Translations under genes and position numbers: made by a program
Shown: positions 11,720-25,640 of the stretch, one piece after another
Layout of the letters: the number at the start of each line of letters is the position of its first letter
Position numbering within the stretch: position 1 is the first letter of the stretch
Source: Aspidiotus rigidus
Lineage: Eukaryota > Arthropoda > Insecta > Hemiptera > Diaspididae
Length of the DNA stretch: 64,000 nt
Direction: 5' to 3'
NCBI GenBank assembly: GCA_035079385.1
Contig: JAVHKY010000054.1
Coordinates: 1,611,001 to 1,675,000 of the forward strand
The notes under the pieces: generated by a model
Databases searched by the model: none
What the model was told of the DNA's origin: nothing
What the model saw: only the letters and a program-made list of their open reading frames with translations

Positions 11720-14568
11720 ATTTTAATACACAATAGGTTCCTCTGGAAGGAAATTACAAGGGCTTCAAATTATGTATCTCCATTTCACTTTTTCATTTTA
11801 ATTCAAGGCCCTAGATTTCAGAAAAATGGACGGTGACCGTAATTTTGGCTGCCAGCGGCAGGGGCGCGTTATGTAAAACTAAAAGCTCTATATACTAGGA
11901 GCCGCCACACTGCCACATACGCTAAGCTAACTAGCCTACACTCATCTTATGAAGGCTCCAACAAGTCGAGGTCACTGAGGGCGTCATACTACGTCCTGGG
12001 TAAAATTTTTACAAGTTCCTTAATTAAGTCACAGTCATTAATGACGTGTCTTTCCAATTGATGACGTCATAATTACAAAACCGTGACGGTTTTCTCATGA
12101 GTATTCCTGTTCTCATAAGCCTATACATCGTTCAAAAAAGTTGTCTAGCAGTAGATGGTACATTATCAGTCGACAGGTGGAAATAAATCTTTTCTCGGAA
12201 CTGGAAGTTGCATACTTACCATATTATATGCAGCACCAGATTCGAACGCCACAGAGAGACAAAGTGTGCTGGACGTTTTGAAAGAGTGGATCAGATGACG
12301 CAAAGATATGAAGATTCTGTCTTTCATAGATAAGCTACAACTTGATAAAATCCAGATACTTTGTAAATATCCAGCCGAAATTGAATGCGTCCGTGTACGT
12401 AATTTCTTTAAGGTCAATAGAAGCTCAATAGAATCTATTGAAACATTATGACTCGTGCTTTTGAGCGTTCCTTACATCCGATTACGCAAAATGAAAATTC
12501 AAAGACGAGAATGAAACATACACAAGCGGAACACCCAGCCCCTTTCCCCCATAGATTAGCTGTCGACTTGAGCCAGGGACAGGAATATCGGTAGGCCTGA
12601 AACGGAGTAGGAGTGTAGCCAGAATAGGTCAAAATAAATGGAGTCTCTCTCCTCGTTTCACTATCAGTTTTAAAAGATTTTACAAAATTTTTCGCTGCGA
12701 GAAGATGAGGAAGGTGAATTTGAAATTCATACTTGAAAAAACATAATTTACGATTAACTCGATAATTTTCACTCATTCTCACTAGATAACCTTTTCAAAC
12801 TCTGTCAAGATCACGCGTGTTTTACATCGTGTTTACAAAGACGACATAATTATTTAGAAAATATTCGAGTAATTTATGCATCATACTCTCGCGTTCAGAT
12901 TTAACATCTGCTATATTGTAGTAGGTATCAATTTTAATTATCTTGAATACATTTCACACAGGTCAGGTCTGGTCTACACTTTAATGAACAACAGAGAAAT
13001 AGCGAAGGTAATTTCAATGGTTCAACTGGTATTTGTAGAAAATTCCAGAATTTTTTCATAAGAGGTCGATTATTTTTGTATTTTTCCATAACTTCGCTCA
13101 AGCACTAAAGCAACTCAGTAATCTTTCTGATCGGCTGTATATTTTGCCATTTGGTCAAGTTTTGCATTCCTTCTTGGAAGAGTTTTCCCAATCCAAGTTT
13201 TTCGTTCCTACTTCTCTGTCTATTCGATGAATTTTTCAACATTTTTCTGTGTGTTCGTTTTTTTTTTTTTTCCTTCTTCTTACATATTTACACACTTTAG
13301 AAAGTCTTCAAATTTTTCGTCCACTTTAGCATCTTATTCACCACACACAGCTTTGAAATTCGTGTCTGTTTCATCACTTAGAATAATTTGTATGCAGACC
13401 CGTGTTGAATAGTCCGATCTTATCTTCACAACACAACCAAACTTGCATTAGAAAGTAAAATAATATTACTAAATAAAGTAGAGAGTAGTCATGCAATAAT
13501 CAGCTACATAACAAAGACAGACGAAAACCACTCTTAATTGTAGTTTATCTGATGAACTTTTGCAAATCATTCGATTGAAATTTGCGACATCACATTGTGA
13601 AATTCTTCACTAGTGACGTACCTACATTGGGAAAAGAGGAGAATGAAAGTTGATAGAGAAAGAAAATTTATCAGCAAAGTGCAATTTTCGAGGATGACGA
13701 AACCTCAGTTTTGGGAAAGAGTGGATCGCATGAGAGTTCGATTCAGCCTAACTTCCTCACCTAAAAAGAATGTTGAAAAAGTACCTACTGGTATTCAAAC
13801 AAGTATCACGAAGGTATATGCAAAAAATGGATCCGTAAGGCTCTATTTTAATATCATGTTCGTCATCAGGTTTACCTCTAGTCGATTGCAAAAAAGATTT
13901 TACAGACGTGAAATGGCTAAATTCTGAAATTATTGGGTGGACATTGGTGAATGTCAAGGAGGAGATCGAAGAAACATATCCTAAACAAACAAAGCGACGC
14001 AATAACGAAAAAAACTCTTAATTTAAACTGTCGTTCATGCGTAGCAAAAAAATAATAGTATTTTAATCTCTCGTCCGAACTCGTGCCCTTATTTCCGTTT
14101 TCTTTCGGTCAGAACTGTGAACTGGAACAACGATTAGGTTAAACTTCTTATGTGCACGGCAAATGTGAGAATAAAATCATGACCATTTCCGAGTAATACA
14201 ACACGATTTAAGTCCATTGCAATTTTACGCGCACTTTTACCCCTTTTTTTTTTCTTTTTTTTATTAATATCTTCCTTTCACTAATGCATATTTCATACGC
14301 GTCACTCGTGCAGAAAATGAAACGCTGTAACTAGCCGACACAAGATTAGTCAATCGAATAGCAGTGTCAAAATCTGCGTTACCTTATTCGCGAATACGTT
14401 CACCAAAAACAATTGATTCCACCAAATAAAAACGATAACGACATTTCAATTAATCTCGCTACAGTCTATACTGACGAAATTGCCTTGCTTAAACTGGCGT
14501 TACTACGCTCTGTAAACCAATCTACATTCCGAGAACTAATTCACGGTATTCGTGTTGTGCAGTTTCAG
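11720..14568. other. Unannotated stretch, possibly intergenic
   Basis: No gene is supported. TGACGTCA occurs at about 12062. The plus strand at 12240-12430 has one coding-like stretch after a possible acceptor (TATATGCAG at about 12230), but it has an internal stop and no recognised domain. The 104-codon frame at 13613-13927 is also unrecognised. Confidence 0.35.
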
Positions 14569-14781
14569 ATGCTGAGCTTGACCGCTCTCGTCCTATTATT
14601 ATCACAGCCAGCCAGCAGCAGAATTATTTACAGACGAGTTCCAGACTACGATTCTCAAGTTGCCAGCGCTAATTATGGCAGTCATCATCACCACGGACAC
14701 GCTACTTCTTACCATAACCAAGTTCTGCACAGTTATCATCCAGTTAAAGTGTACCTCAACAAGCACGGTCATCCAGAGTGA
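14569..14781 (+). CDS. Small secreted His/Tyr-rich peptide
   Basis: This predicts 70 residues. Residues 1-17 form a signal peptide (MLSLTALVLLLSQPASS) followed by a basic R-I-I-Y-R-R stretch. The rest is rich in Tyr, His, Ser and Val, with four consecutive His at about residues 40-43, and ends K-H-G-H-P-E. The frame is open upstream to 14413. I chose the start at 14569 because it puts the hydrophobic leader at the N terminus and because TTTCAG directly before the ATG could be a splice acceptor for an untranslated exon. It resembles small secreted cuticle or venom-type peptides only in composition; no family is recognised. It converges on PSMC4, with 255 bp between the stop codons. Confidence 0.6.
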   Translation: MLSLTALVLLLSQPASSRIIYRRVPDYDSQVASANYGSHHHHGHATSYHNQVLHSYHPVKVYLNKHGHPE

Positions 14782-14927
14782 ACATTACCAAGCTTCGCTT
14801 ATTTAATTGTCCATATTTTATTTTGTATAAGGGTCAATGCTTCTACAATACACTTTCATACATAATATTTCGTGATACTTATTTACTCATCAATTTGTAC
14901 GTCCGTTCCAAAAAGAAATGCTGTTGA

Positions 14928-14933
14928 AATAAA
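14928..14933 (+). terminator. Poly(A) signal of the small secreted peptide gene
   Basis: AATAAA lies 147 bp after the stop codon of the plus-strand gene. It is separated by only 5 bp from the PSMC4 signal on the other strand. Confidence 0.65.
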
Positions 14934-14938
14934 ATTTT

Positions 14939-14944
14939 TTTATT
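14939..14944 (-). terminator. Poly(A) signal of PSMC4
   Basis: AATAAA on the minus strand, 93 bp beyond the PSMC4 stop codon. Together with the plus-strand signal it forms an almost palindromic AATAAAATTTTTTTATT. Confidence 0.65.
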
Positions 14945-15036
14945 GAATACAGTATTGATGTAACAAAAAAGACAAATCATTATTAGATACAGGCGATTGA
15001 GAAATGGGAAAGAAAACTCACGGAAAAATAATTCAC

Positions 15037-17203
<2,167 letters not shown>

Positions 17204-20200
17204 TTTTGCCGGATGGTGATTTTGTAAAGCTCTTCAAACGTATAGCAATGATCAATTTTTGGGTTAGCGTTAGAAACAATGATTCTCAATAATAAGAGAA
17301 TTTGGGAAGAAGCTACCGACTACGACTCTACGAGATCAATTGCTCTCGTTTGCTCAGGACTCGGAGAATTACATGCAAAAATTACTTTGTTTTGTTTGGA
17401 TTTTCGAAATTTTTATTATTGTGCTTTCGAGACTGTCGCTTCTTGTGACGTCATCACTTTGTATTTGAGAATCACTAATGGCTGCACGCTGCAAGATTTA
17501 AATCTTCGAATATCACCTAATCAGACTGTCAGTCTTTTTCCTTCCCAAAGAATTTTGTATTTTCTATTCGATTGGGACAACGAATGAAGAACCGAATTAA
17601 GGGTATGTTCTACCTGATCCCTAACAGTAAAATACTAAAATACACTGTAAATACTGGAAACTTGACTGGAATACTAATCAATACTTGAATAAAGGTTAGG
17701 ATTAATTTTTTTATCAAATAAAACTTGAATTTTACTCTAATCTCATGAAACTTTGGAATCTGCTGATAAATGACTCCATCAATAGAGAAAACAGTTGGTA
17801 ATTACAAGTTTCATTTATTATAGTACAGAGGAGCTCAACTTCTTTTGATAGAATAACAAAATGAGATATTTTTTTCGCGTCATAATCCAATTTGCGTTGT
17901 CTTTGACTTTCAATCTACAAAGTTTCATCGAATTTGGAGCTGATTTGAAGTTGTATTTGGTATTCTACGTCACCTCGTTTCATTCCTACAACTAAACGTT
18001 CTATATGTGATCAGATAGAACACGCCCTTAAATTCTTTATGCACTCATCGATGGGAATGTCAATTAATTTTTATTGTAGATCTTTTGCCAACAAAATTTA
18101 CCTAGATAAAAAATTTATTATACATCAATGGAATGAAATGATTCATTCTTGTTTTTCCAAACTTACAAGTTAAATTATCGTTAAATTATGAAACTAGGAA
18201 ATGGACATTGACTATACACAATCGGATGAGGTGAATGGACTCACAAATTGAAAGGACAATTTATCAAAAAATTACAGGACAAGTTTTAATAAATATTAAT
18301 ATAATTAGAACTTTAGATGAAATGAAAAAATACGGTAATTTACCTACGCCTGAATCTAGAAAATATCTGAAGACAAAAAAAATAATTGTCTATAACTGTG
18401 GTCTATAACTGTGACTTGTACAAAGTATATTTATATTAATTGAGTTAATTAATTACCGTATAATACGCTACGAAACGTTCAATAAAAAGCACTAACTTGG
18501 ATGCTGTTGAGCTGTGAAAGTAGAGATGCCTATCTAATTGAGATCACAATTGGCCACTGAAATTCATTCTTAAAATAAACATTGACGGTGTTTTCAGTGT
18601 ACCGTTTTTAGGAGTATTTTTGATCGACTTTCATATCAATTCGAACTGAGTTCTGGTGTATAAATTTCTGGTTTTCGATTTTTAGAATAAATTCTAGCAA
18701 TCGTTAACCTTTTATTACATTTCGGAAAGATTTGAAATCTATGAAAACCAACGCAGTTTTCGAGGTATATTAACGTGTTTGGGTATAGAATTCTACGAGT
18801 ATCGTCGTGATTGCGGAAAGCGAAGGTGGTAGATCCGCGTACGTAGTAATCGACTATAAATTATTCAATTAGCCTAACTATCACTTACAACTATTCGTTC
18901 GAAGAGACGGTGAACTGTGTAGGTATTCAAATCAACGATTTTTGAAAGCTCGTACCACGATGCTTCTAAATGTAACACATTGTATGAAGAATTAATTACT
19001 TTTGGGTGAGAATTTCTTTTCTGATCTGTGATAGTTTCATTTTCCGATTTTTTTTCTGATAAATAATTTATTTACTGATCTTCTTCTAATAATGACTTAT
19101 TTTTCCAGATTTTTTCCTAATAAAAATTTTTCAAAAATGAACAAATAAAAAAAAAGATCAGGAAACGAACAGGAAAGTAAAAACAACACGAAAGTACAAG
19201 GATTTGAAAACTACAAGAAAATGAATATAAAATGAAACCAACAGAGATTTAACAGAGAAGAAAAAGTTTGCACCATTTTCTGAATAAGATAAAAGTTATG
19301 TCGAAAAATCGTCGTACGCTGGCTTTGGCAAATCATTTCTACTAAAATATTGTAGGTATCTAGCTGTTAATCTTATTTTGGATGCTATATTATTTTTTGA
19401 TACCTACGGTGATCATCTTGAGTTCCAATAGAATCACTGAAAGATGAAAAAAGAAGAAAAAAAAAAAAAGAAACAAAGATAGAATTTCTATTACTTAATT
19501 TCGATTTTCTCCTGAATGGTGCGACCCATTTCAAATGAAAATTAAATTTGGAAAAAAAAAAAAAAAAATACAAAATCTAAAAGCCGCAAAGTATAGCCAC
19601 AGAAGTACACATAGAAACGTTTTCGACCGATGGTCATTACTAGGTCTACTCTCAATTCTATTACTTATTATTTTTTCGTTTGTCTTACTTTTCAGTATTT
19701 TCTGGGAACGTTCGCTCTTTTTTGTCCTACGCCGTTCTGGAAAGTAGTTTGTTTCTAACTGTGCTCGATTATAATATTTTTTTTTAGCCCTAATAAAATC
19801 ACTTTTCGTCGTTTCATCGTCAACTTTTCGTTATTATTAGGATTGATACCCGTATAGGCACAGTCATCAACAAGCTACTCATATTATATGTGTTACGCGG
19901 GATTCGTGTAATTACTTAGGTAATTTATGAAATCGGCTACGACTTTGCTGAATTTTTGTATTTAACTAACGTTGAAAATGAAGTTGAAGTATTCGAAAAC
20001 CGTATTGCTAATGTATTTGATCATTAAAATTGTTTCAGGAGTTTCTGAATCCGTACAAAACGTCCTATTCTAAACCAACTATGGAAAAGGAATTGAGCAG
20101 GAGTAAGAACTCTCACTTGAAATTATTTTTACAACTTTATCAGGTTTTCTTGGTAAAACTTTATGACCATTTAAATTCATCTAAAAATACTCGAGAGGAA

Positions 20201-20560
20201 TTAAAATTCGATTAGGAAAGCTTCGAGTTCACAAATTCGGTAATGCTGTTATTTTTTTGTTTTCAAGTTTCATTCATTATTCACCATCTACTAGAAATAA
20301 CAAGAGTACCTAATAAATAAAATGAAGATAAAACATTATAAATGAATAAAAAATAGAAAAAAATAATAATGACTTCAACAGGTGCGAGAAAAAAAAAAGA
20401 AATCCTCCCATTAATCTATTGGAGAAAAAACAAAAAATGATATTAAAAAAGAAAGAAAGTGAAGTGAATAAAAGATGAATGAATAATATATGTATAGGTA
20501 AATGAGAAATATAAAACAATGGAAAGTCAATGTCTGAATTAGTAAAAAATAAAAAAAGAG
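17204..20560. other. Upstream of PSMC4; no further gene seen
   Basis: The PSMC4 promoter should begin here. A TGACGTCA with surrounding dyad (GTGACGTCATCAC) is at about 17447-17459, roughly 245 bp upstream of the start codon. A 102-codon frame at 17279-17587 (plus) overlaps this region and has no recognised domain. The rest is AT-rich with A/T homopolymers and no supported coding region. Confidence 0.45.
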
Positions 20561-20565
20561 ACAAC

Positions 20566-20568
20566 TAA

Positions 20569-20618
<50 letters not shown>
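20566..20618. repeat. (TAAA)n microsatellite
   Basis: A run of about thirteen TAAA units. Confidence 0.9.
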
Positions 20619-20620
<2 letters not shown>

Positions 20621-23600
20621 ATAAATAGGCCTATATTAAAAAGAGAAGGAAGTCAATGAGTGAATCAGTAGAAATTTATTTATTCATTTAACAAGCTTTG
20701 AAATAATGAGAAACATTAACATTATTATTCGGTGTTCATTATATTCATATTTCAAAAGTTATTAGGCGAGGGCCTACCCTCTTAGTATATAAGTTTTCTT
20801 CAGTATGTAAGGCAGAAATTAATGAAGAAATATCATCCACAGAATATGAAATGCATTGAATACAGATAAACATTGGATGTTCATTGTGAAATCCTCTTTC
20901 ACTGGAAAAACATTTACTTGGGACATCCTTATTTCGTATCATAAACAAAGATAAGTCCTTATTGGACCTGAGAAAGCTAAAAATGATAAGATCAATATTG
21001 ATAACGGTCAATTTGATTTATGTAATCTTGAAAATGTTCAAGTACATTTAGTTAATGACATCTATTACACTAGCAGTAGACTAGATATCCCCCTTGTTGA
21101 GAATAAGTTCACTCAAATTTATGATATGTTCAAGGATTTTAAATATTTGAGCCACAATTTTTTACGCGTCAATAATTATTTTTCCCCTTAAATAAAGCGA
21201 GGAAAGGATTTAGTCGATTATTTTGAAAAAAATAAATTTTTTCAAATTACTTATAAATAAGTTTGATCGAATAAACAGAGCATTTCTTGTTACCGGGGAC
21301 CATTTTTGATGTTTATGTTCATATATAATTTGACTCGAGTAGGAGTTATTTGATGCGAGCCCTAGAAAAACAGTAGAACCGTCTTCGTGGAGCGCGTTAT
21401 AAAATTCATCGATTCTCTCTGAATTATTAAGACTCTTTTTCGCCAATGCCCACGTGAAAGTTGTTCTGCAAAAAAAAAAAAAAAAAAAAAAAATGGAATT
21501 ATGGCGTACTGAAGTCAAAGTTCACTCAACTTAATCTACACCAACTTTTCATTAAATAAATTTATGTCTGATATTGTTAGTTCGTTGACACGCTACTCAC
21601 GCGCGTACGTACCTACAGCTTCAAGATATGCTCGGCCTAACATAGAAAAGGTAGCCTACACTCAAAACTGAGTGAATATTGAAAGGAGGGAGGAAGCCAA
21701 GATCGAATGTAATTTATATATAATCCCCCCCCCCCCCTTCATACAATCTTTATAATATTATGAGGATCTTTTCGTTTCGTACCGCGGTCACGATTCGAAT
21801 TAATTTCGTATTTCGGGATTAATATCGCCAAAAAACTAATATGCACCACAATACGTAAGATATACGTGTGCATGGCAACCGAACTCAGTCGTATTTAGTC
21901 GACCGTCGCTCACGTACAGTTTACAAAAGTTAATAAAGGACGAATGTTTTTGATCGTAAATAGCATCAAAGAGAAAAACTGGCTGATATACCACTCAATA
22001 TTGGTTCAGAGAAGAAGTAGAAGGCGCGATAATGTCGCAAAATAAATAAAGAACTAAGTTTTATTGTATTTTACTTATATTTTTTGAACCACCGATCTTG
22101 ACGCAAATACTTCCTTTGACGTCATTTACGTTGAGTAGAGCCCATGATTATGACAGTTCTATTCTTTTTTTTTTTTCTATTCCGTGACTGTTTTTCTCTT
22201 TTAGCGTAGGTACTTACTATACCACAGCGGAGACAGATGAACCATAAAATATGAGTAGGTGCTTGATTATGATAATGTGTAAATAAGCCACTAATACGAT
22301 TTTTATATTTTCGAAGCACAGGGAAACGTAAACCAACTTAATTATTGGGGATTATGAAATCAACTGTTGATTTCCAATTCGTCATCATAGGTATATACGT
22401 AAAGTCTTTTTCAGATACAACGCCAGCCGCTTATAGGCTAATCGTTGTTAGGGATATAGAAAGTGGACCGAGTGCTCTTATCCATTCAGAAGTAGAAGAC
22501 CTAAGATGACGTGGAAAATACGTTTCTCCGGACCTATAGGGTGCTATAGGAAGTCAATGGATATGATCAAGAAAAAAGTGGAAGCTCTCTCTTTCCATTC
22601 TTTGTAGTAATCTTGAAAAGGACGCGGTTATACGTTATAGAAAAAAAAAAAAACAAGCGAAAGCAGGAGAATATCATGAATTGGACGTTAGGTTGTAACG
22701 TGCTCGGATGAATCACCATTAAAGAAATAATGAATGAAGGGATTATTAAAGTCGAACTTCGTTTCGTTCATAAGATTATTATTACTCGAAAAATGACGTA
22801 GATAAAAAAAAAAGAGCATATTATTCAAACTCACAACACCCATTACAATTTTCAGTGAGAAAACAAAGTCCGTATTGCTTTTACAAAAATATAATTTTCC
22901 ATACAGAAAAATTGTATTCATTTCCGTTCGGAAGAAAACAGCGAGTGAAGATGAAAATTGGATTGTTTTTTTTCTTTTTGTTTTCCTGTCATTTTACTCT
23001 TCGACGTGCAATAATTTTCTATAGTTCAAAAATTACGGGTCCTCAAAGCTTCAAACTTTTCATTTGTGCATCAGACGAGTAATATTTTCCTTTTTGACTC
23101 TCTTACTTGAAATCTAAAAATTGGAAATTATCACTTTGTTCACTACTTATTTATCAAATTTTTCGAATTTCACATTTCCCAGCTGTCACATATCTGATAC
23201 ATTCCTACAAATTCATGGGATGTTGACAACTAGAGAGAAAAGAAGACATGGGAGTGAAGGGTGATGGAGGGGCGAAAACGTATTTTGTAAGAAGTGAGAA
23301 GAGAGAAAAAAAAAACACGTTCGAAGTTTTCTATTGTATATTCAGCAAAAATACATAATAACATCGCATTTTACCAGTGCCAGAAATTATGTTTACGTCA
23401 ATAGATTAACAAGTTTCATTCACAAAAGCGAGAAAAATACTGAATCCAATTTTCGATGTACACCAAATATGGTAGCATGAAAATGACGCGTTTCCGTCGA
23501 AGACCATTTATTAGCTCGACGTCTTGTCTCAGACACTCATTACGCTAAAGGCGAACAAAACAACTGAAGGGTACAGGGAAAAGAGGGGAATGTCCAAAAG

Positions 23601-23945
23601 AAACGAGTCGGAGAGACTGTTTCTTCTGAGGGGTGCAAAAGATCCATCCGTCTAGATCTTTTCTTCTGCACATCCCCTTCACCCCGTGTACTTTTTAATT
23701 TCTATCGAAGCTGTGACCTATGTTGCCAGAAGATGGGACACTCAAAGGTAGACTTTTCCAGCGCACTATTCTTGGTGGCCTTCTCTTTTCTGAGACTCTT
23801 GTTCTCAGTTTCCGACCAGTTTCGTTGCTATAAACAGTGGGGCAGTGGTTTCTCTAGTATCTATGGACTCCCCTCTGACCCTTTGTGAGTATAGGATAAC
23901 CTAACACATCTCTTATTCCTCCTACAATGGCCCAATTTTACATTG
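20619..23945. other. Unannotated AT-rich stretch
   Basis: No gene is supported. It contains a poly(A) run at about 21470-21493, a C-run at 21727-21738, and short frames on both strands without domains. Confidence 0.4.
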
Positions 23946-24680
23946 GCCCTCGAAGAAATTGAAAATACTCGACATCGGAATAATCACGACGTCACCGTGT
24001 TGAACAGAAACACACCTAATGTGAATCATTCTCATAGACTAATTCAATCAATCCTTCCTCAGGAATATACCTGTTCAACACGGTGACGTCGTTGTTATTC
24101 TGATGTCGAATAATTTCGATTTCCTCCAGAGCCGAACGTTTGAAGTACGAATTCTCCCTGTGGAGAACCTCGGACCCCACTCTAAAGCCGTGACAAATGT
24201 GACTCAAAAACACTCATCCCGAAGAGAATAGGTCAATCTCGAATTTGGACGTGAAGACTTCTGAGATGAGAGAACCTAAGGGGGATCCAACAGGGATCCC
24301 TACCTCTTCGAGGAACTCGAAGAATTTCCCATCAAATTTACAGAAGTTGGGGGACCAACAGACGTTCAAAAGGTCGAAAAATTCACCCAATTCCTCGTGA
24401 GGGGCACCAGATTTGACAAGCAAGTCTCCTATCTGCTGGATATTGGGAGCCTCGGCGATGTGGAAATAGCCCAACAACATCGAAGGACATAAAATTGATA
24501 CCGGAGGAAGACATATATCCTTCAATTTGTCAGCCAGGGAGCCCGAGTTCTTAACTGAATAGGGAGACTCAACCTCTACGCAGGACTTGAATCACCTGTC
24601 TAGAAATTTAGCGAAGGAGTAGACCGGAGAAGAAATAAACAAGACGGCCGGCCGCATTGGGATATTCCTTTATGCACCTT
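23946..24680 (-). pseudogene. Penelope-like element fragment A with internal deletion
   Basis: Read on the minus strand, 24680-24214 encodes reverse-transcriptase fingers/palm. It includes the P-M-R-P-A and A-K-F-L-D-R blocks and motif B GIPVGSPLGSLISEVF, with stops and a frame change before 24525. At 24213 it jumps directly to the extreme C terminus of the GIY-YIG region (GFRVGSEVLHRENS, then VTVLNRYIPEEGLIELV). The RT YVDD motif, the thumb and the core of the nuclease are therefore deleted. Positions 23946-24005 are an inverted partial copy of 24065-24130, a small terminal palindrome. It is an inactive relic. Confidence 0.8.
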
Positions 24681-24699
24681 GGGTAACCCGAGTGTGATT

Positions 24700-25640
24700 T
24701 TGGTTTAAAATTACAATATTAATTAGTATACTTTCAATTATTCATGGACAACGTTCAGAAATTTGTGGAATTTATCATGGATTCATACCAATTAAAATTG
24801 AATCATTTAATTTAAATAATTTTTTAAAATGAATCTAAATGTTATATGTATCTATTTATTTAAATTTAATTTATAAAATTCATACATTAATACGTAATTT
24901 TAATTTTAAATTTAATTATTATAATTTAATTTATATAATACAATAATTATCATTATTCTTTCTCAATTTATTATTTATAAATTAATTTTTATAAATTTAA
25001 TTTATGTTAATTTTGTTATTTAAATCAACTCTTTAAAAATTGTTTTTTAATAATTTTTTTATTTGTCATAAATAAACCTAATAATTTTCTATTAATTGAA
25101 TGTAAAATTTAACAAAAAAATGAAAAATATCATTCTGATTCAATATGATTATTTAAAATCATTGAAATGATTAAATAATTAATTCTCATTTAAAGGATCA
25201 AATATGTTAAATAAGTTGAATGATATAAAAAGTTATTTAGTTTCAATTTTTTTAGTTGTTTTATAATAATTTTTATTGAAAATTAATATAAATATTTTTA
25301 TTAATCAAATAATTCCGAAGAAAAAATAAATAGATTTGATTAAATCAACTATATCAAGAAAATTTAAATAAGATCTTTATTTTTTCAAAATGACATTATA
25401 TTATAAACTTCTTAAATAAAGTTGAAATTTAATTTCAAAAACTAAAATTGATATAAAATTTAAAAAAAAATGATATTTAATAATTATTCCGGTTGGACTT
25501 CCTTAAATTGAATATAATAAATGTAATATTTTTATGATTAGTAGAATATGTTCATTTATTGAATAATTTTATTATTAAGAATATTAATTTTTAAATTTTA
25601 AATTTTATTTTAATTATCTTGATTATTTATCTGCGAGTTT
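24700..25640. other. Extremely AT-rich block
   Basis: Composition shifts abruptly to long A/T runs with very few G or C, then returns to normal near 25640. No standard-code open frame of note is present. The pattern could be a nuclear copy of organellar or endosymbiont DNA, or simply AT-rich decay; no gene or tRNA could be identified by reading. Confidence 0.6.

Noticed and set aside
12240..12450. Possible exon on the plus strand after TATATGCAG
   Set aside because: It has an internal stop, no recognised family and no partner exon.
24700..25640. Definite mitochondrial insertion
   Set aside because: I could not recognise any mitochondrial gene or tRNA by reading, so only the composition anomaly is reported.
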